Position numbers and translations under genes: made by a program. A DNA stretch of 13,041 bases, from assembly GCA_012511645.1 (NCBI GenBank), contig JAAZFP010000155.1, positions 1-13,041 on the forward strand, in the 5' to 3' direction. Every line of letters begins with the position of its first letter. Positions within the stretch are counted from its first letter, which is position 1. Below the pieces are notes generated by a model. The model was not told the origin of the DNA. It saw only the letters and a program-made list of their open reading frames with translations, and did not search any database. Shown here piece by piece: positions 1 to 7,369 of the stretch. This DNA is from Microbacteriaceae bacterium (GTDB lineage Bacteria > Actinomycetota > Actinomycetes > Actinomycetales > Microbacteriaceae).

Positions 1-247
1 GCGCCACCCCGTACTCGTAAGAGAACACGGGCACCAAATCAGCATCGTTCAGGTCACGGAGCTGCTGCAGAAACGCCCGCTCGTTTCCCACCACCGCCGA
101 GTGCACCGTTCGTGCCTCGCCGAGATAGCTGTTACTTGCTCGTTGTGAGGGGGCCGCGCCGTCGAGCCAAAACCAGGCAGATGAGCGCGCAAGCGAGCGA
201 GCAACTGCAGCTGCATCACAGGGCCAGGCCACCTCACGTATGATCAC
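1..247 (-). CDS. pabB: PabB-like chorismate-binding synthase (aminodeoxychorismate synthase component I), N-terminal part only
   Basis: Reading leftward from a GTG at 245-247, an open frame of 82 codons continues past the window edge without a stop. An in-frame TAG lies 12 bases before the GTG, so this is the earliest possible start. An AGGGTGG stretch (251-257, minus strand) precedes it as a plausible ribosome binding site. The visible residues include AWFWLDGAA at about 24-32, then SYLGEA at 40-45, then FSYEYG near the end. This WLD...SYLG...YE.G order is typical of the N-terminal domain of PabB/TrpE-type enzymes, which aminate chorismate. The catalytic C-terminal domain is outside the window, so PabB cannot be separated with certainty from other chorismate-binding enzymes. 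The divergent PabC-like neighbour favours the p-aminobenzoate (folate) role. A 62-codon ATG frame at 49-237 on the same strand is a shadow of this gene. Confidence 0.65.
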   Translation of the reverse strand, partial: MIIREVAWPCDAAAVARSLARSSAWFWLDGAAPSQRASNSYLGEARTVHSAVVGNERAFLQQLRDLNDADLVPVFSYEYGVA

Positions 248-274
248 TCGACCACCCTATGCGAGCATGGACAC

Positions 275-1054
275 ATGCAAGAACTCTTGGTCGCTGACTC
301 GTTTCGCGTGCGTATGAATCCAGCGACTGGCGAAGCTGAAGTGCGCGGTGCTGGCCTGCACCTCGCACGGTTTCTCTCGAGCGCTCAGGCAGCAGCTTCC
401 GAACAGCCAGGCGGTGTGCTCACCCGTGAGGACACCGCCGCGTTTCTGAACGAGGCGATTTCGAGCGTCGCGGACTACGGGGAGGGATGGCCGCGGTTCG
501 AACTGTGGCTCACCGATACTGGAGCGCTGCGACTCTCACTGCAACTGCGACCACTGCCAGCACTGGGCAAAACCGTGCAGCTGGTCAGCGTCGGCACCCT
601 TGCCCTGCAACACCCACAACGCAAGGGGCCAAATATCGCGCGACTTGCCACAGAGAATCGCAGCGTCGGTGGTGAGTCTGTTCTGACCGATGGGCGTGGC
701 ATGGTGAGCGAAGGCGCAACGACCAGTCTGGTGTGGTGGCATGACGACTCTCACGGCCCTGCTCGAGGAGGCGTCTCCGCGTGCACTGAGCGGGTCCCCT
801 CGGTCACCGAGGCGCTGCTCGCACGGGGACCACTGTCATTCGCCGGCGAAGCGTTGCATTCGGAGTCGCTCGCCATCGAACAGTTGCAGAACTGCGAAGT
901 GTGGGCAGTCAACGCGCTGCATGGCATCCGGGTCGCAGCGTCGCTCGATAGTCACCCGCTTCGTGAGCCGAATCTCCCACGGTTGCTGCGCTTTCAGGCG
1001 CAGCTCGATGACCAGTGGGAACCGCTTCGTGAGGCTCAACTCCAGGACTGGTGA
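275..1054 (+). CDS. pabC: Class-IV (PLP) aminotransferase family protein, probably aminodeoxychorismate lyase-like
   Basis: This 259-residue protein matches the pattern of actinobacterial PabC-like class-IV PLP enzymes. FRV near residue 10 is followed by GAGLHLARF (26-33), as in the usual 'G..LHL.R' segment. RKGPN places a lysine at 117 where the PLP lysine is expected. DGRGMVSEGATTSLVWW (139-155) matches the conserved 'G.v.EG.ts.l' cofactor-binding stretch with Glu146. NALHGIR (213-219) matches the C-terminal 'NAL.G.r' signature. PabC releases pyruvate from aminodeoxychorismate to give p-aminobenzoate in the cytosol, and the divergent PabB-like gene 27 bases away supports that role. A D-amino-acid or branched-chain aminotransferase of the same fold is possible. 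No clear Shine-Dalgarno precedes the ATG, and the two upstream ATGs (259, 267) are out of frame, so the message may be leaderless. The middle of the protein is weakly conserved, so the exact substrate is not certain. Confidence 0.65.
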   Translation: MQELLVADSFRVRMNPATGEAEVRGAGLHLARFLSSAQAAASEQPGGVLTREDTAAFLNEAISSVADYGEGWPRFELWLTDTGALRLSLQLRPLPALGKTVQLVSVGTLALQHPQRKGPNIARLATENRSVGGESVLTDGRGMVSEGATTSLVWWHDDSHGPARGGVSACTERVPSVTEALLARGPLSFAGEALHSESLAIEQLQNCEVWAVNALHGIRVAASLDSHPLREPNLPRLLRFQAQLDDQWEPLREAQLQDW

Positions 1055-1108
1055 GACCAAATACAGCGATCGCGGCCTACCGAGGCGCCCGATTCGCGTG
1101 GGTTCGTC

Positions 1109-2401
1109 CTAGGTCACTGCGTCGCGATGCTGAAAGCCTGGAGCCCTCCAGCGCTCTTCATCAAGCACGAGGCGCAGTGCCTCGACCGCATCCCACACAT
1201 CAGTAAATGAGTTGTAGAGCGGCGCGAAGCCGAAGCGCAAGATCTCAGGCTCGCGGTAGTCACCGATCACACCGTCAGCAATGAGCGCCTTCATGACCGC
1301 GTAGCCTTCCGGATGCCGAAAGCTGACGTGGCTCCCCCGGCTTGCCTCGTCGCGCGGGGTGACCAGGGTGAGTGGGTGGCTCGCAAGCCTCGACTCAACC
1401 AGGTCAATGAAGAGCGTGGTGAGGCCAAGGGACTTCTCACGATGCGCAGCCTGATCCACGCTCAGCGCGAGATCAATCCCAATCTCAGCGGTTGCGAGCG
1501 AGATGATCGGCTGAGTGCCGACGAGCAGTCGCTTCGCGCCCTCTGCAGGATCAAAGCTCACGCTCATCTCGAAGGGCTTCGCGTGCCCCCACCATCCAGA
1601 AAGCGGCTGCTCTATGCGTGGCAGGTGGCGGGCGGCTGCCCAAATGAACGCGGGCGACCCTGGTCCACCGTTCAAGTACTTGTATGTGCACCCGACCGCA
1701 AAGTCGGCACCGGCCGCGTCGAGATCAACAGGCACGGCGCCGGCGGAGTGGCACAGGTCCCAGATCATCAGCGCACCCGCCTCGTGCACGGCCGCAGTCA
1801 CCTCATTCATTGCCCACATGGCGCCCGAGCGGTAGTTCACGTGGGTGAGCAGCACTGCCGCGACCTCATCGCCCGAGGCCAGAAGTGTCTCACGCAGTTC
1901 ACGGACGTCGTCGATGAGGCGCAGCTCATAGGATCGGCCATCCACGTCGCCGAGAAACGAGATGAGCCCCTCGATCATGTAGAGGTCGGTGGGAAAATTC
2001 TCGCGCTCTGACAGAATGACTCGGCGACCGGGGCGGTCAGACTCCTGCAGTCGCAAGGCTGCCGCGAGGGCCTTAAACACGTTGACCGAGGTGGTGTCGG
2101 TGACGACGCACTGGCCACCGCTTCCGCCGATGAGCTGGCCGACCTTCGTACCGATGCGCACCGGCAGATTAAACCACTGGTTCGTGTTCCAGCTTGCGAT
2201 GAGGTCCGTGCCCCACTCCCGCTCCACCACGTCGGCGGCTCGTGCGGCGGCAGCTTTGGGCCTTGCGCCAAGTGAATTTCCGTCAAGGTAAATGACGTCG
2301 TCGGGCAGCGCGAACTGGTCGCGGTATTTGCGCAGCGGATCAGCCTGGTCGGCGCGCAAACAAGTTTCTCGGGTCACGTCGGTGTGAGGGAAATGTGCCA
2401 T
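1109..2401 (-). CDS. kynU: Kynureninase
   Basis: This full-length, 430-residue PLP enzyme hydrolyses L-kynurenine to anthranilate and alanine (EC 3.7.1.3) in tryptophan catabolism, in the cytosol. Family features can be read directly. YLDGNSLG is at 38-45. TDTTSVN at 101-107 makes the phosphate contact. WDLCHSAG (214-221) carries the aspartate that contacts the pyridine nitrogen. CTYKYLNGGPG (238-248) holds the PLP lysine, Lys241. GWWGH is at 269-273, and RFGFAPLYNS (389-398) is the C-terminal substrate-binding stretch. The ATG at 2399-2401 fits the family N-terminus. No strong Shine-Dalgarno is visible, but TAGCAT ends six bases before the ATG, so a leaderless transcript is plausible. The gene is convergent with the PabC-like gene. 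No tryptophan dioxygenase or kynurenine formamidase lies beside it here, so its pathway partners must be elsewhere. Confidence 0.95.
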   Translation of the reverse strand: MAHFPHTDVTRETCLRADQADPLRKYRDQFALPDDVIYLDGNSLGARPKAAAARAADVVEREWGTDLIASWNTNQWFNLPVRIGTKVGQLIGGSGGQCVVTDTTSVNVFKALAAALRLQESDRPGRRVILSERENFPTDLYMIEGLISFLGDVDGRSYELRLIDDVRELRETLLASGDEVAAVLLTHVNYRSGAMWAMNEVTAAVHEAGALMIWDLCHSAGAVPVDLDAAGADFAVGCTYKYLNGGPGSPAFIWAAARHLPRIEQPLSGWWGHAKPFEMSVSFDPAEGAKRLLVGTQPIISLATAEIGIDLALSVDQAAHREKSLGLTTLFIDLVESRLASHPLTLVTPRDEASRGSHVSFRHPEGYAVMKALIADGVIGDYREPEILRFGFAPLYNSFTDVWDAVEALRLVLDEERWRAPGFQHRDAVT

Positions 2402-2444
2402 GCAGCAATGCTAAACCACGAAGAAATGGTTGTGATCTGATGCT

Positions 2445-2475
2445 TTGTACCATTAAAGTGATATCAGATTAATAT
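2445..2475 (+). promoter_or_regulatory. Candidate promoter of the SPFH-RHH operon
   Basis: TTGTAC (2445-2450) can serve as a -35 and TAATAT (2470-2475) as a -10. The spacer is 19 bases, longer than the usual 17, so this is a weak match. The -10 falls inside the right side of the GTGATAT/ATATCAC dyad, which is what one expects if the dyad is a repressor site. No alternative with better spacing was seen. Confidence 0.3.
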
Positions 2476-2478
2476 CAC
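2458..2478. promoter_or_regulatory. Perfect inverted repeat (operator candidate) between kynU and the SPFH gene
   Basis: GTGATAT (2458-2464) and ATATCAC (2472-2478) form a perfect 7+7 dyad around a 7-base spacer. It overlaps the candidate -10 of the SPFH gene and lies about 57 bases upstream of the kynU start. A second, wider repeat is nested with it: ATCTGAT (2435-2441) is inverted relative to ATCAGAT (2463-2469). The size and symmetry suit a dimeric helix-turn-helix or ribbon-helix-helix regulator, but which protein binds is unknown. It could control either divergent gene or both. Confidence 0.45.
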
Positions 2479-2483
2479 CCACC

Positions 2484-2490
2484 AAAGGAG
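2484..2490 (+). promoter_or_regulatory. Strong ribosome binding site of the SPFH gene
   Basis: AAAGGAG ends four bases before the ATG at 2495. It is a near-perfect match to the anti-Shine-Dalgarno sequence and fixes this start. It is one of the few strong ribosome binding sites in the window, since several neighbouring genes look leaderless. Confidence 0.8.
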
Positions 2491-2494
2491 CGCC

Positions 2495-3478
2495 ATGCCC
2501 GATTCCACCGCAGCATCTCCCGCCGGGACTGAACCTGTCAGCGCCGAACCCGTCGGCCACGACGGTATCCGAGTCGCGATTCACGAAACTGAAGCTTGGC
2601 ACCGCAGTTCCGGCATCGCACTCGCCATCTTTGTGTTGAGCATCATTGGCTTTCTCGCGGGCATCGTCTTGTGTATCCGCGCAGGTGTGATGCTCGACGC
2701 GGGCGAACCCGCTGCACTCGGCGTGCTCATGCTCGTGGTTGGCGTTCTGCTTTCGCTCACGTGCGCCCTCATGTGGAGCATGCTTACGATCGTTGCCCCT
2801 GGCCAGACCTCGGTGCGCCAGTTCTTTGGCCGATATGTCGGCACGATTCGCCGCGATGGTATCAGTCTCGTTGCCCCATTTACCACCGGCAAGAAGATCT
2901 CGGTGCGAGTCCACAACTTTGAGACCAACGAGTTGAAAGTCAACGATTCAGACGGCAATCCCGTCAATATCGCTGCAATCGTTGTGTGGCAGGTCGCCGA
3001 CACCGCGAAGGCAGTCTTCGCAGTGGAGGCTTACCAGGAGTTCATCGAAACGCAGGCTGAGGCAGCGCTGCGCCACGTCGCCACCACACACCCCTACGAT
3101 GAGCCGAAGCCGGGCGAGCAGTCGCTTCGCGGCAGCACCGATCTGGTGTCCGCAGAGCTCGCTGACGAGGTGGCGGCACGCGTTGCGCTCGCTGGACTCG
3201 AAGTGCTTGAGGTTCGCATCTCGTCCCTCGCCTATGCGCCCGAAATCGCTCAGGCCATGCTGCAGCGTCAGCAGGCTTCTGCAATCATCGCCGCGCGCGA
3301 GAAGATCGTCGAAGGCGCGGTCACCATGGTTGACCAAGCGCTGCAGCGTCTCGAGAAGGAGGGCGTCGTTGTGCTCGATGACGAACGCCGCGCGCAAATG
3401 GTGTCGAATCTCTTGCTGGTGCTGACCAGTGAACAACGAGCCACTCCGGTGATAAACGCGGGCTCACTGTACAGCTGA
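2495..3478 (+). CDS. Membrane-anchored SPFH/band-7 domain protein
   Basis: This 327-residue protein has a polar N-terminus of about 38 residues and two hydrophobic segments (about 40-62 and 73-98). An SPFH (stomatin/prohibitin/flotillin) domain starts at about 100: IVAPGQTSVRQFFGRYVG, then GISLVAPF (122-129), the 'G...v.P' motif of the family. NFET, DGNPVNIAAIVVWQV (153-167) and VEAYQEFIETQAEAALRHV (177-195) continue the domain. The C-terminal part from about 217, with SAELADEVAARVALAGLEVLEVRISSLAYAPEI and the Q/A-rich helix after it, is the usual oligomerising helix. Such proteins form ring- or cage-like membrane scaffolds, often linked to protease or lipid-domain control, but the specific job here is unknown. 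The TGA stop is one base before the ATG of the next gene, so the two are translationally coupled. The domain call is firm; the function is not. Confidence 0.9.
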   Translation: MPDSTAASPAGTEPVSAEPVGHDGIRVAIHETEAWHRSSGIALAIFVLSIIGFLAGIVLCIRAGVMLDAGEPAALGVLMLVVGVLLSLTCALMWSMLTIVAPGQTSVRQFFGRYVGTIRRDGISLVAPFTTGKKISVRVHNFETNELKVNDSDGNPVNIAAIVVWQVADTAKAVFAVEAYQEFIETQAEAALRHVATTHPYDEPKPGEQSLRGSTDLVSAELADEVAARVALAGLEVLEVRISSLAYAPEIAQAMLQRQQASAIIAAREKIVEGAVTMVDQALQRLEKEGVVVLDDERRAQMVSNLLLVLTSEQRATPVINAGSLYS

Positions 3479-3479
3479 C

Positions 3480-3767
3480 ATGGCAATGAATCGTTCGGAC
3501 GATCCCGTTCGGGCCTCCGGTGAGAGCCGCAGCAACAGAAAACAACTGTTGCTGCGGCTCGATCCTGCGGTGCACGCAGCAGTCGCGAAGTGGGCCGCAG
3601 ATGACCTCAGGTCGGTAAACGCTCAGATCGAGGTGATTCTGCGCCGCGCGTTAGCTGATGCGGGTCGAGAGGTGCGGGCTGCGCCGCTGCGGCCGAGGGG
3701 CCGACCCCGAATTGCGGATGCATCCGCGTCCGATACCTCTCATTCACCAGGGGCAACACCCTCCTGA
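3480..3767 (+). CDS. Small ribbon-helix-helix (Arc/HicB-like) DNA-binding protein with AT-hook-like tail
   Basis: This 95-residue protein has a ribbon-helix-helix core at about 20-59. KQLLLRLD is the strand, PAVHAAVAKWAADD the first helix, and RSVNAQIEVILRRALAD the second helix with the typical 'S.N..I' turn. Arc, MetJ and HicB-type antitoxins use this fold as dimers that bind operators. A basic tail, RPRGRPRI (71-78), has the R-G-R-P core of an AT-hook, followed by a Ser/Thr/Pro-rich end. The ATG at 3480 is one base after the SPFH stop, and a second ATG at 3486 could also be used. No toxin gene lies beside it, so an antitoxin role is not supported. Coupling to the SPFH gene suggests a co-regulator of that operon, possibly acting on the dyad at 2458-2478; this is inference. 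Confidence 0.75.
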   Translation: MAMNRSDDPVRASGESRSNRKQLLLRLDPAVHAAVAKWAADDLRSVNAQIEVILRRALADAGREVRAAPLRPRGRPRIADASASDTSHSPGATPS

Positions 3768-3778
3768 GCGGAGGTGTT
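3755..3778. terminator. Hairpin between the convergent RHH and cydC genes (terminator candidate)
   Basis: AACACC plus TCC (3755-3764, one bulged C) pairs with GGAGGTGTT (3770-3778), giving a nine-pair stem with loop TGAGC. The TGA stop of the RHH gene (3765-3767) lies in the loop. The hairpin sits between two gene ends that face each other, where a bidirectional terminator is expected. No strong T-run follows on either strand, so intrinsic termination may be weak. Confidence 0.5.
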
Positions 3779-3814
3779 CACGCGAGTGGCACCCGCACAC
3801 CTGTGGCGCGCACA

Positions 3815-5644
3815 CTACAGAGCGAGCGTCGCCGCCTCGATGCCCTCGGGCAACTGGGTGTGGGTGATGAGGATCACCGCGCGATCTTCGGGAACCGCGC
3901 CAAGCAGATCGCGCAGCAGCTGATCGGCGCGCTCGCGGTCAACACTCGCGGTCGGTTCGTCGAGGATCACCACCGGAAAGTCGGCGAGGATCGCTCGCGC
4001 CAGCCCAATGCGCTGCGCCTGTCCACCTGAGACAAGGTCACCTCGCTCACCAACTTCAACGTCGAGGCCGCCTCGTTCGGCGACCCAGTCAGCGAGCCCC
4101 ACGCGGGCAAGCACTGCCTCGAGTTCGGCGTCGGTGGCGGTGTCTCGCGCAAACTTGAGGTTCTGGCGAATGTCGGCGTCGAAGAGGTGCGGTTGCTGCT
4201 CGATGAGACCCACCATCTGGCGCACCTGTTCGGGTGCGATGGTGGTCGCTTCATGGCCGCCCACCAGGTAGGAACCGCGGTAGTTGAGCAGTCGCGCAAG
4301 CACGAGGGCGAGGGTCGATTTGCCACGCCCGCTCTCACCCGTGACGACGAGCACCTCGCCGGCTCGCAGGTCGAAACTGATTCCCGAAAATGCATCGCTG
4401 GTTTGCCCAGGATGCCGGGCCGATAAGTTGCGCACAGAAATCAGCGGGGCACCATCGAGCGGCACGAGCGGCGCTGCCTGCGGGGAGGCTGCCGACCTTG
4501 GATGCAGTGCGCTCTTCTCGCCAGCGGGGCTACCGGGAGCAGCACCGGCGTCGCCGCTGAGAGACACATGAGAGCCGACACTCTCACCGGTGACTACCGG
4601 CGCGGGCGCAGGCAACTCTGCGGGCAGCGGCGTCTCGGTGAGCGCCGCGACGCGTTCGGCGCTGGCCATCACGGTGCGCCGGGCAGATACCGCCGGGGGC
4701 ACCTGGGCGAAGATCTCAAACACGGCGGCAGGCACGATTACTGCGGTCGCAAACAGCGGCGCACTGATCGCTGGGTCGGCCAGGTCAAGCCCAGGCATGA
4801 GTGTCACCAGGGTGAGCACGGAGGCAAGCCCGGCGGCAAGGCTCAGGATCGCACCGGTCAGCCCGGCCGCTCTGGTACGCGTGAGCTGCGCCGATGCGAG
4901 CCGTTCTTCCGCCGCAGCGATACGGTCACGCTGGCGGTCAAGTGCACCATAGGCGGTGAGCACGCTTGCGGCCGAGAACCGTTCAAGCAGCGCATCTGAG
5001 AGCGCGGCGCGGGCCACCGTCATCTCACGATCGCTGCGCGCGGCAAGCCGCTGAGACACCCAGATTGATACCGACCCGGCAATCACGAGCGCGACCACGA
5101 GAATCAGTGCGGCCGTCGGCGAGATGAGTGCGAGCAAAAGAGTGCTCAGCACCACCACGGTGAGGCTCACGATGAGAGGCTGTCGCACCCGCAGCGGTTC
5201 GTCTTGCAGCTGATCCACGTCATCGACGAATGCTGAGAGCACGTCACCACGGCGTGCTGATGGGATGCCGCCCGGCACGCGTGGGATCAAGGCCTCGAAT
5301 GTTTCAGCCCGGAGCGTCGCGAGTTGCGCGAACGCCGCGTCGTGGCTGGAGAGGCGCTCCGCATAGCGGAACGCAGCACGACCGATCGCGAAAGCGCGCA
5401 CGCCGACAATCGCAAAGGTCAGGTGCAGAATCGGGGGTTGCTCCCCCGCCCGCACGATCAGCCACATGCTGAGGCCGAGCAGCCCCACGACGCTGATGTC
5501 GGCGAGCACGCCAAAGAAGATGCCCAAGCGCCGCATCTTGCCCTTCGGCACAGCGCGGCGAAGCACCCGCAACGTTTCGTCCCGGGTCACCTGCGGCTGC
5601 GTGTTCGCGGACACCGGCGTCACTTGATCAGTCACGGCGCTCAT
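3815..5644 (-). CDS. cydC: Cytochrome bd biogenesis / thiol reductant ABC exporter subunit CydC
   Basis: This 609-residue ABC half-transporter has an N-terminal membrane domain (about 38-330) with hydrophobic helices around 40-63, 155-200 and 262-315. A C-terminal ATPase domain follows. Walker A is GESGRGKS (436-443), the Q-loop lies at EQQPHLF (482-488), the signature is VSGGQ (538-542), Walker B is VVILDEP (558-564) and the H-loop His is 595. CydC pairs with CydD to export cysteine or glutathione and/or handle heme for assembly of cytochrome bd. GGIPSARRGD and DVDQLQDEPLRV (142-153) are typical of CydC. The ATG overlaps the cydD stop as ATGA, which indicates translational coupling. A poorly conserved Ala/Pro/Ser-rich linker of about 60 residues (338-400) joins the two domains. 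The gene ends the operon and is convergent with the RHH gene. Confidence 0.93.
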   Translation of the reverse strand: MSAVTDQVTPVSANTQPQVTRDETLRVLRRAVPKGKMRRLGIFFGVLADISVVGLLGLSMWLIVRAGEQPPILHLTFAIVGVRAFAIGRAAFRYAERLSSHDAAFAQLATLRAETFEALIPRVPGGIPSARRGDVLSAFVDDVDQLQDEPLRVRQPLIVSLTVVVLSTLLLALISPTAALILVVALVIAGSVSIWVSQRLAARSDREMTVARAALSDALLERFSAASVLTAYGALDRQRDRIAAAEERLASAQLTRTRAAGLTGAILSLAAGLASVLTLVTLMPGLDLADPAISAPLFATAVIVPAAVFEIFAQVPPAVSARRTVMASAERVAALTETPLPAELPAPAPVVTGESVGSHVSLSGDAGAAPGSPAGEKSALHPRSAASPQAAPLVPLDGAPLISVRNLSARHPGQTSDAFSGISFDLRAGEVLVVTGESGRGKSTLALVLARLLNYRGSYLVGGHEATTIAPEQVRQMVGLIEQQPHLFDADIRQNLKFARDTATDAELEAVLARVGLADWVAERGGLDVEVGERGDLVSGGQAQRIGLARAILADFPVVILDEPTASVDRERADQLLRDLLGAVPEDRAVILITHTQLPEGIEAATLAL

Positions 5645-7359
5645 GCCGGCACCCCCACCCGCACGATGCGGTCGGCTGAGGCGAGCAGCGCCTCACGGTG
5701 ACTCACGAGCAGCACGGCACGCCCACCCGCGGCCTCGTCGCGCAGCACCTCGGCGATGCGCCGCTCATTGTCAGCATCGAGCGCAGAGCTGGGTTCGTCG
5801 AGCACGAGCACCTGCGCATCGTGTTGCCACGCTCGGTAGAGCGCGCGTGCGATGGCGATACGCTGTGCCTGCCCACCCGAGACTCCGGCCCCGAGCGGGC
5901 CGAGCTTTGCATCGGGCTGAAACTCGTCGAGTCCCACCGCATCGAGTGCACGGCGGATCACGACTGCGTCTGGCGAGTCGTCTCCGAGGGCGATGTTCTC
6001 GGAGATCGTTCCCTGCAGAAGCCCGGGATGCTGCCCCACCCATGCGAGCCCCGAGGGCCGAGTCACGGTGCCGCCAGTTGGCGAGAGGAACCCGAGCAAC
6101 GCTGCGACCAGAGTCGACTTCCCAACTCCGGATGGACCCACGAGAGCTACCACCTCACCGGGTTGCACGTCGAAGCTGATCGGCCCGATGCGGGTGGTGT
6201 CGTCATAGCTCAGCTCAACCGCATCGAAGGTGACAGCGCGCGCCTCGTGGGAGCCTGAGATTGCGCCCCGTCGGGAGGCACCATTGCCCTCGGAAGCTCG
6301 CTCGACCACGCCATCGTGCTCAGGACGCTCGTCGTCGGTGTCGCGCTGCGCGTTCGCGTGACCGCCGTCAATAATGTCGAAGACCTCGTTCGCGGCTTCG
6401 AGCCCCTCGGTCGACGAGTGGAAGGCGGCGCCCACCGCGCGAATTGGCATGAATGCTTCGGGCAAGAGCAACAGCACGAAGAGCCCGAGTCCAAGCGGAA
6501 ACTCACCAGAGACGAGCCGTGTGCCAATGGTGACCGCGACAAGCGCAATCGAGAAGGTGCCCGCGAGGTCGAGCACGAAGCCCGACAGGAAGGTAACGCG
6601 GAGCACATGCATGGTGCGGCTGCGGTATTCACCGGTCTCTCGGGTGATGCGCTGCACCTGTCGCCGCTCGCGGCCAAAAATTTTGAGCGTGGTCAGGCCC
6701 TCTACGACGTCGAGAAACGATCGTGAGAGGTGTTGCAGCTGCTGCCACTGCTTCTGCTGCACACTCTGCGTCGCGAGCCCAATGAGCACCATGAACAACG
6801 GGATCACCGGGAAGACGATGATCACGGTGATCCCGCTGACCGGGTCGGCGAGCAGCACCGCGAGCACGAGCAGTGGCGTCGCACAGGCGGTGAGAATGAG
6901 CTGCGGCAGGTAGGCAGAGAAGTAGCCGTCAAGCGCGTCGAGCCCGCGGCCGAGCGTGGTCGCCCCGCTCACGTCACTCGCGATCCCTGTTGCCAGCGGC
7001 GATCTTGTGTCAAGCGCGTCGAGCGCAGCCGAGCGCAACTGCGCCTTCACCTGTACTGCCCCGCGCGCGGCAACGACATCCATGCCCCACGATGTGAGTG
7101 AGCGCACGATCACCGCAAGGGCCGCGCCCCCGTTCAGCCAGGGCAGCGATGATGCGGAGTAGGCGCCCTCTGACACGCGGCCAGCCGCACCCCCCATGCC
7201 ACCGAGCACGGGCAGCACGAGCGTCGTGATGGCGTTCGCGAGGCACCAGCACCAGGCGATGACGGCGAGGGTGCGCAGCACACCAAGAAGCCCCCCGATC
7301 GTGAGAACCGTGCGGGCGCCACGGGCATACCGCAACAGTCTCGGATCGAGGGGCTTCAT
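5641..7359 (-). CDS. cydD: Cytochrome bd biogenesis / thiol reductant ABC exporter subunit CydD
   Basis: This 572-residue ABC half-transporter is the partner of CydC. MKPLDPRLLRYARGAR at the start is the usual CydD opening. The membrane domain runs to about 330, with conserved DALDGYFSAYLPQ (141-153) and LTTLKIFGRER (222-232), both CydD hallmarks. The ATPase domain has Walker A GPSGVGKS (408-415), Q-loop Gln443, signature VSGGQ (493-497), Walker B VLVLDEP (517-523) and H-loop His554. It acts in the cytoplasmic membrane to support maturation of the bd oxidase encoded just upstream. A polar linker at about 332-372, rich in Asp, Glu, Arg and Gly, separates the domains. The ATG lies 10 bases after the cydB stop with only a weak purine-rich ribosome binding site, so expression probably depends on read-through from cydAB. 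Confidence 0.94.
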   Translation of the reverse strand: MKPLDPRLLRYARGARTVLTIGGLLGVLRTLAVIAWCWCLANAITTLVLPVLGGMGGAAGRVSEGAYSASSLPWLNGGAALAVIVRSLTSWGMDVVAARGAVQVKAQLRSAALDALDTRSPLATGIASDVSGATTLGRGLDALDGYFSAYLPQLILTACATPLLVLAVLLADPVSGITVIIVFPVIPLFMVLIGLATQSVQQKQWQQLQHLSRSFLDVVEGLTTLKIFGRERRQVQRITRETGEYRSRTMHVLRVTFLSGFVLDLAGTFSIALVAVTIGTRLVSGEFPLGLGLFVLLLLPEAFMPIRAVGAAFHSSTEGLEAANEVFDIIDGGHANAQRDTDDERPEHDGVVERASEGNGASRRGAISGSHEARAVTFDAVELSYDDTTRIGPISFDVQPGEVVALVGPSGVGKSTLVAALLGFLSPTGGTVTRPSGLAWVGQHPGLLQGTISENIALGDDSPDAVVIRRALDAVGLDEFQPDAKLGPLGAGVSGGQAQRIAIARALYRAWQHDAQVLVLDEPSSALDADNERRIAEVLRDEAAGGRAVLLVSHREALLASADRIVRVGVPA

Positions 7360-7369
7360 CAGATCTATC

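Noticed and set aside
1055..1108. Terminator between the convergent pabC-like gene and kynU
   Set aside because: Only short imperfect stems such as GGC/GCC were found, with no T-run, so none can be supported.
1313..2011. 232-codon plus-strand open frame
   Set aside because: It lies wholly inside kynU on the opposite strand, shows no family resemblance, and is explained by the GC-rich codon pattern of kynU.
2453..2914. 153-codon minus-strand frame opposite the SPFH gene
   Set aside because: It runs antisense through a well-supported gene with a strong ribosome binding site and has a His/Glu/Asp-rich composition typical of a shadow frame.
3480..3767. Toxin-antitoxin module based on the RHH protein
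   Set aside because: The upstream partner is a membrane SPFH protein, and the downstream neighbour is cydC on the other strand. No toxin-like small gene is present.
7360..7369. Small CydX/CydH-type subunit gene after cydB
   Set aside because: Only 10 bases separate the cydB stop from the cydD start, leaving no room for one.
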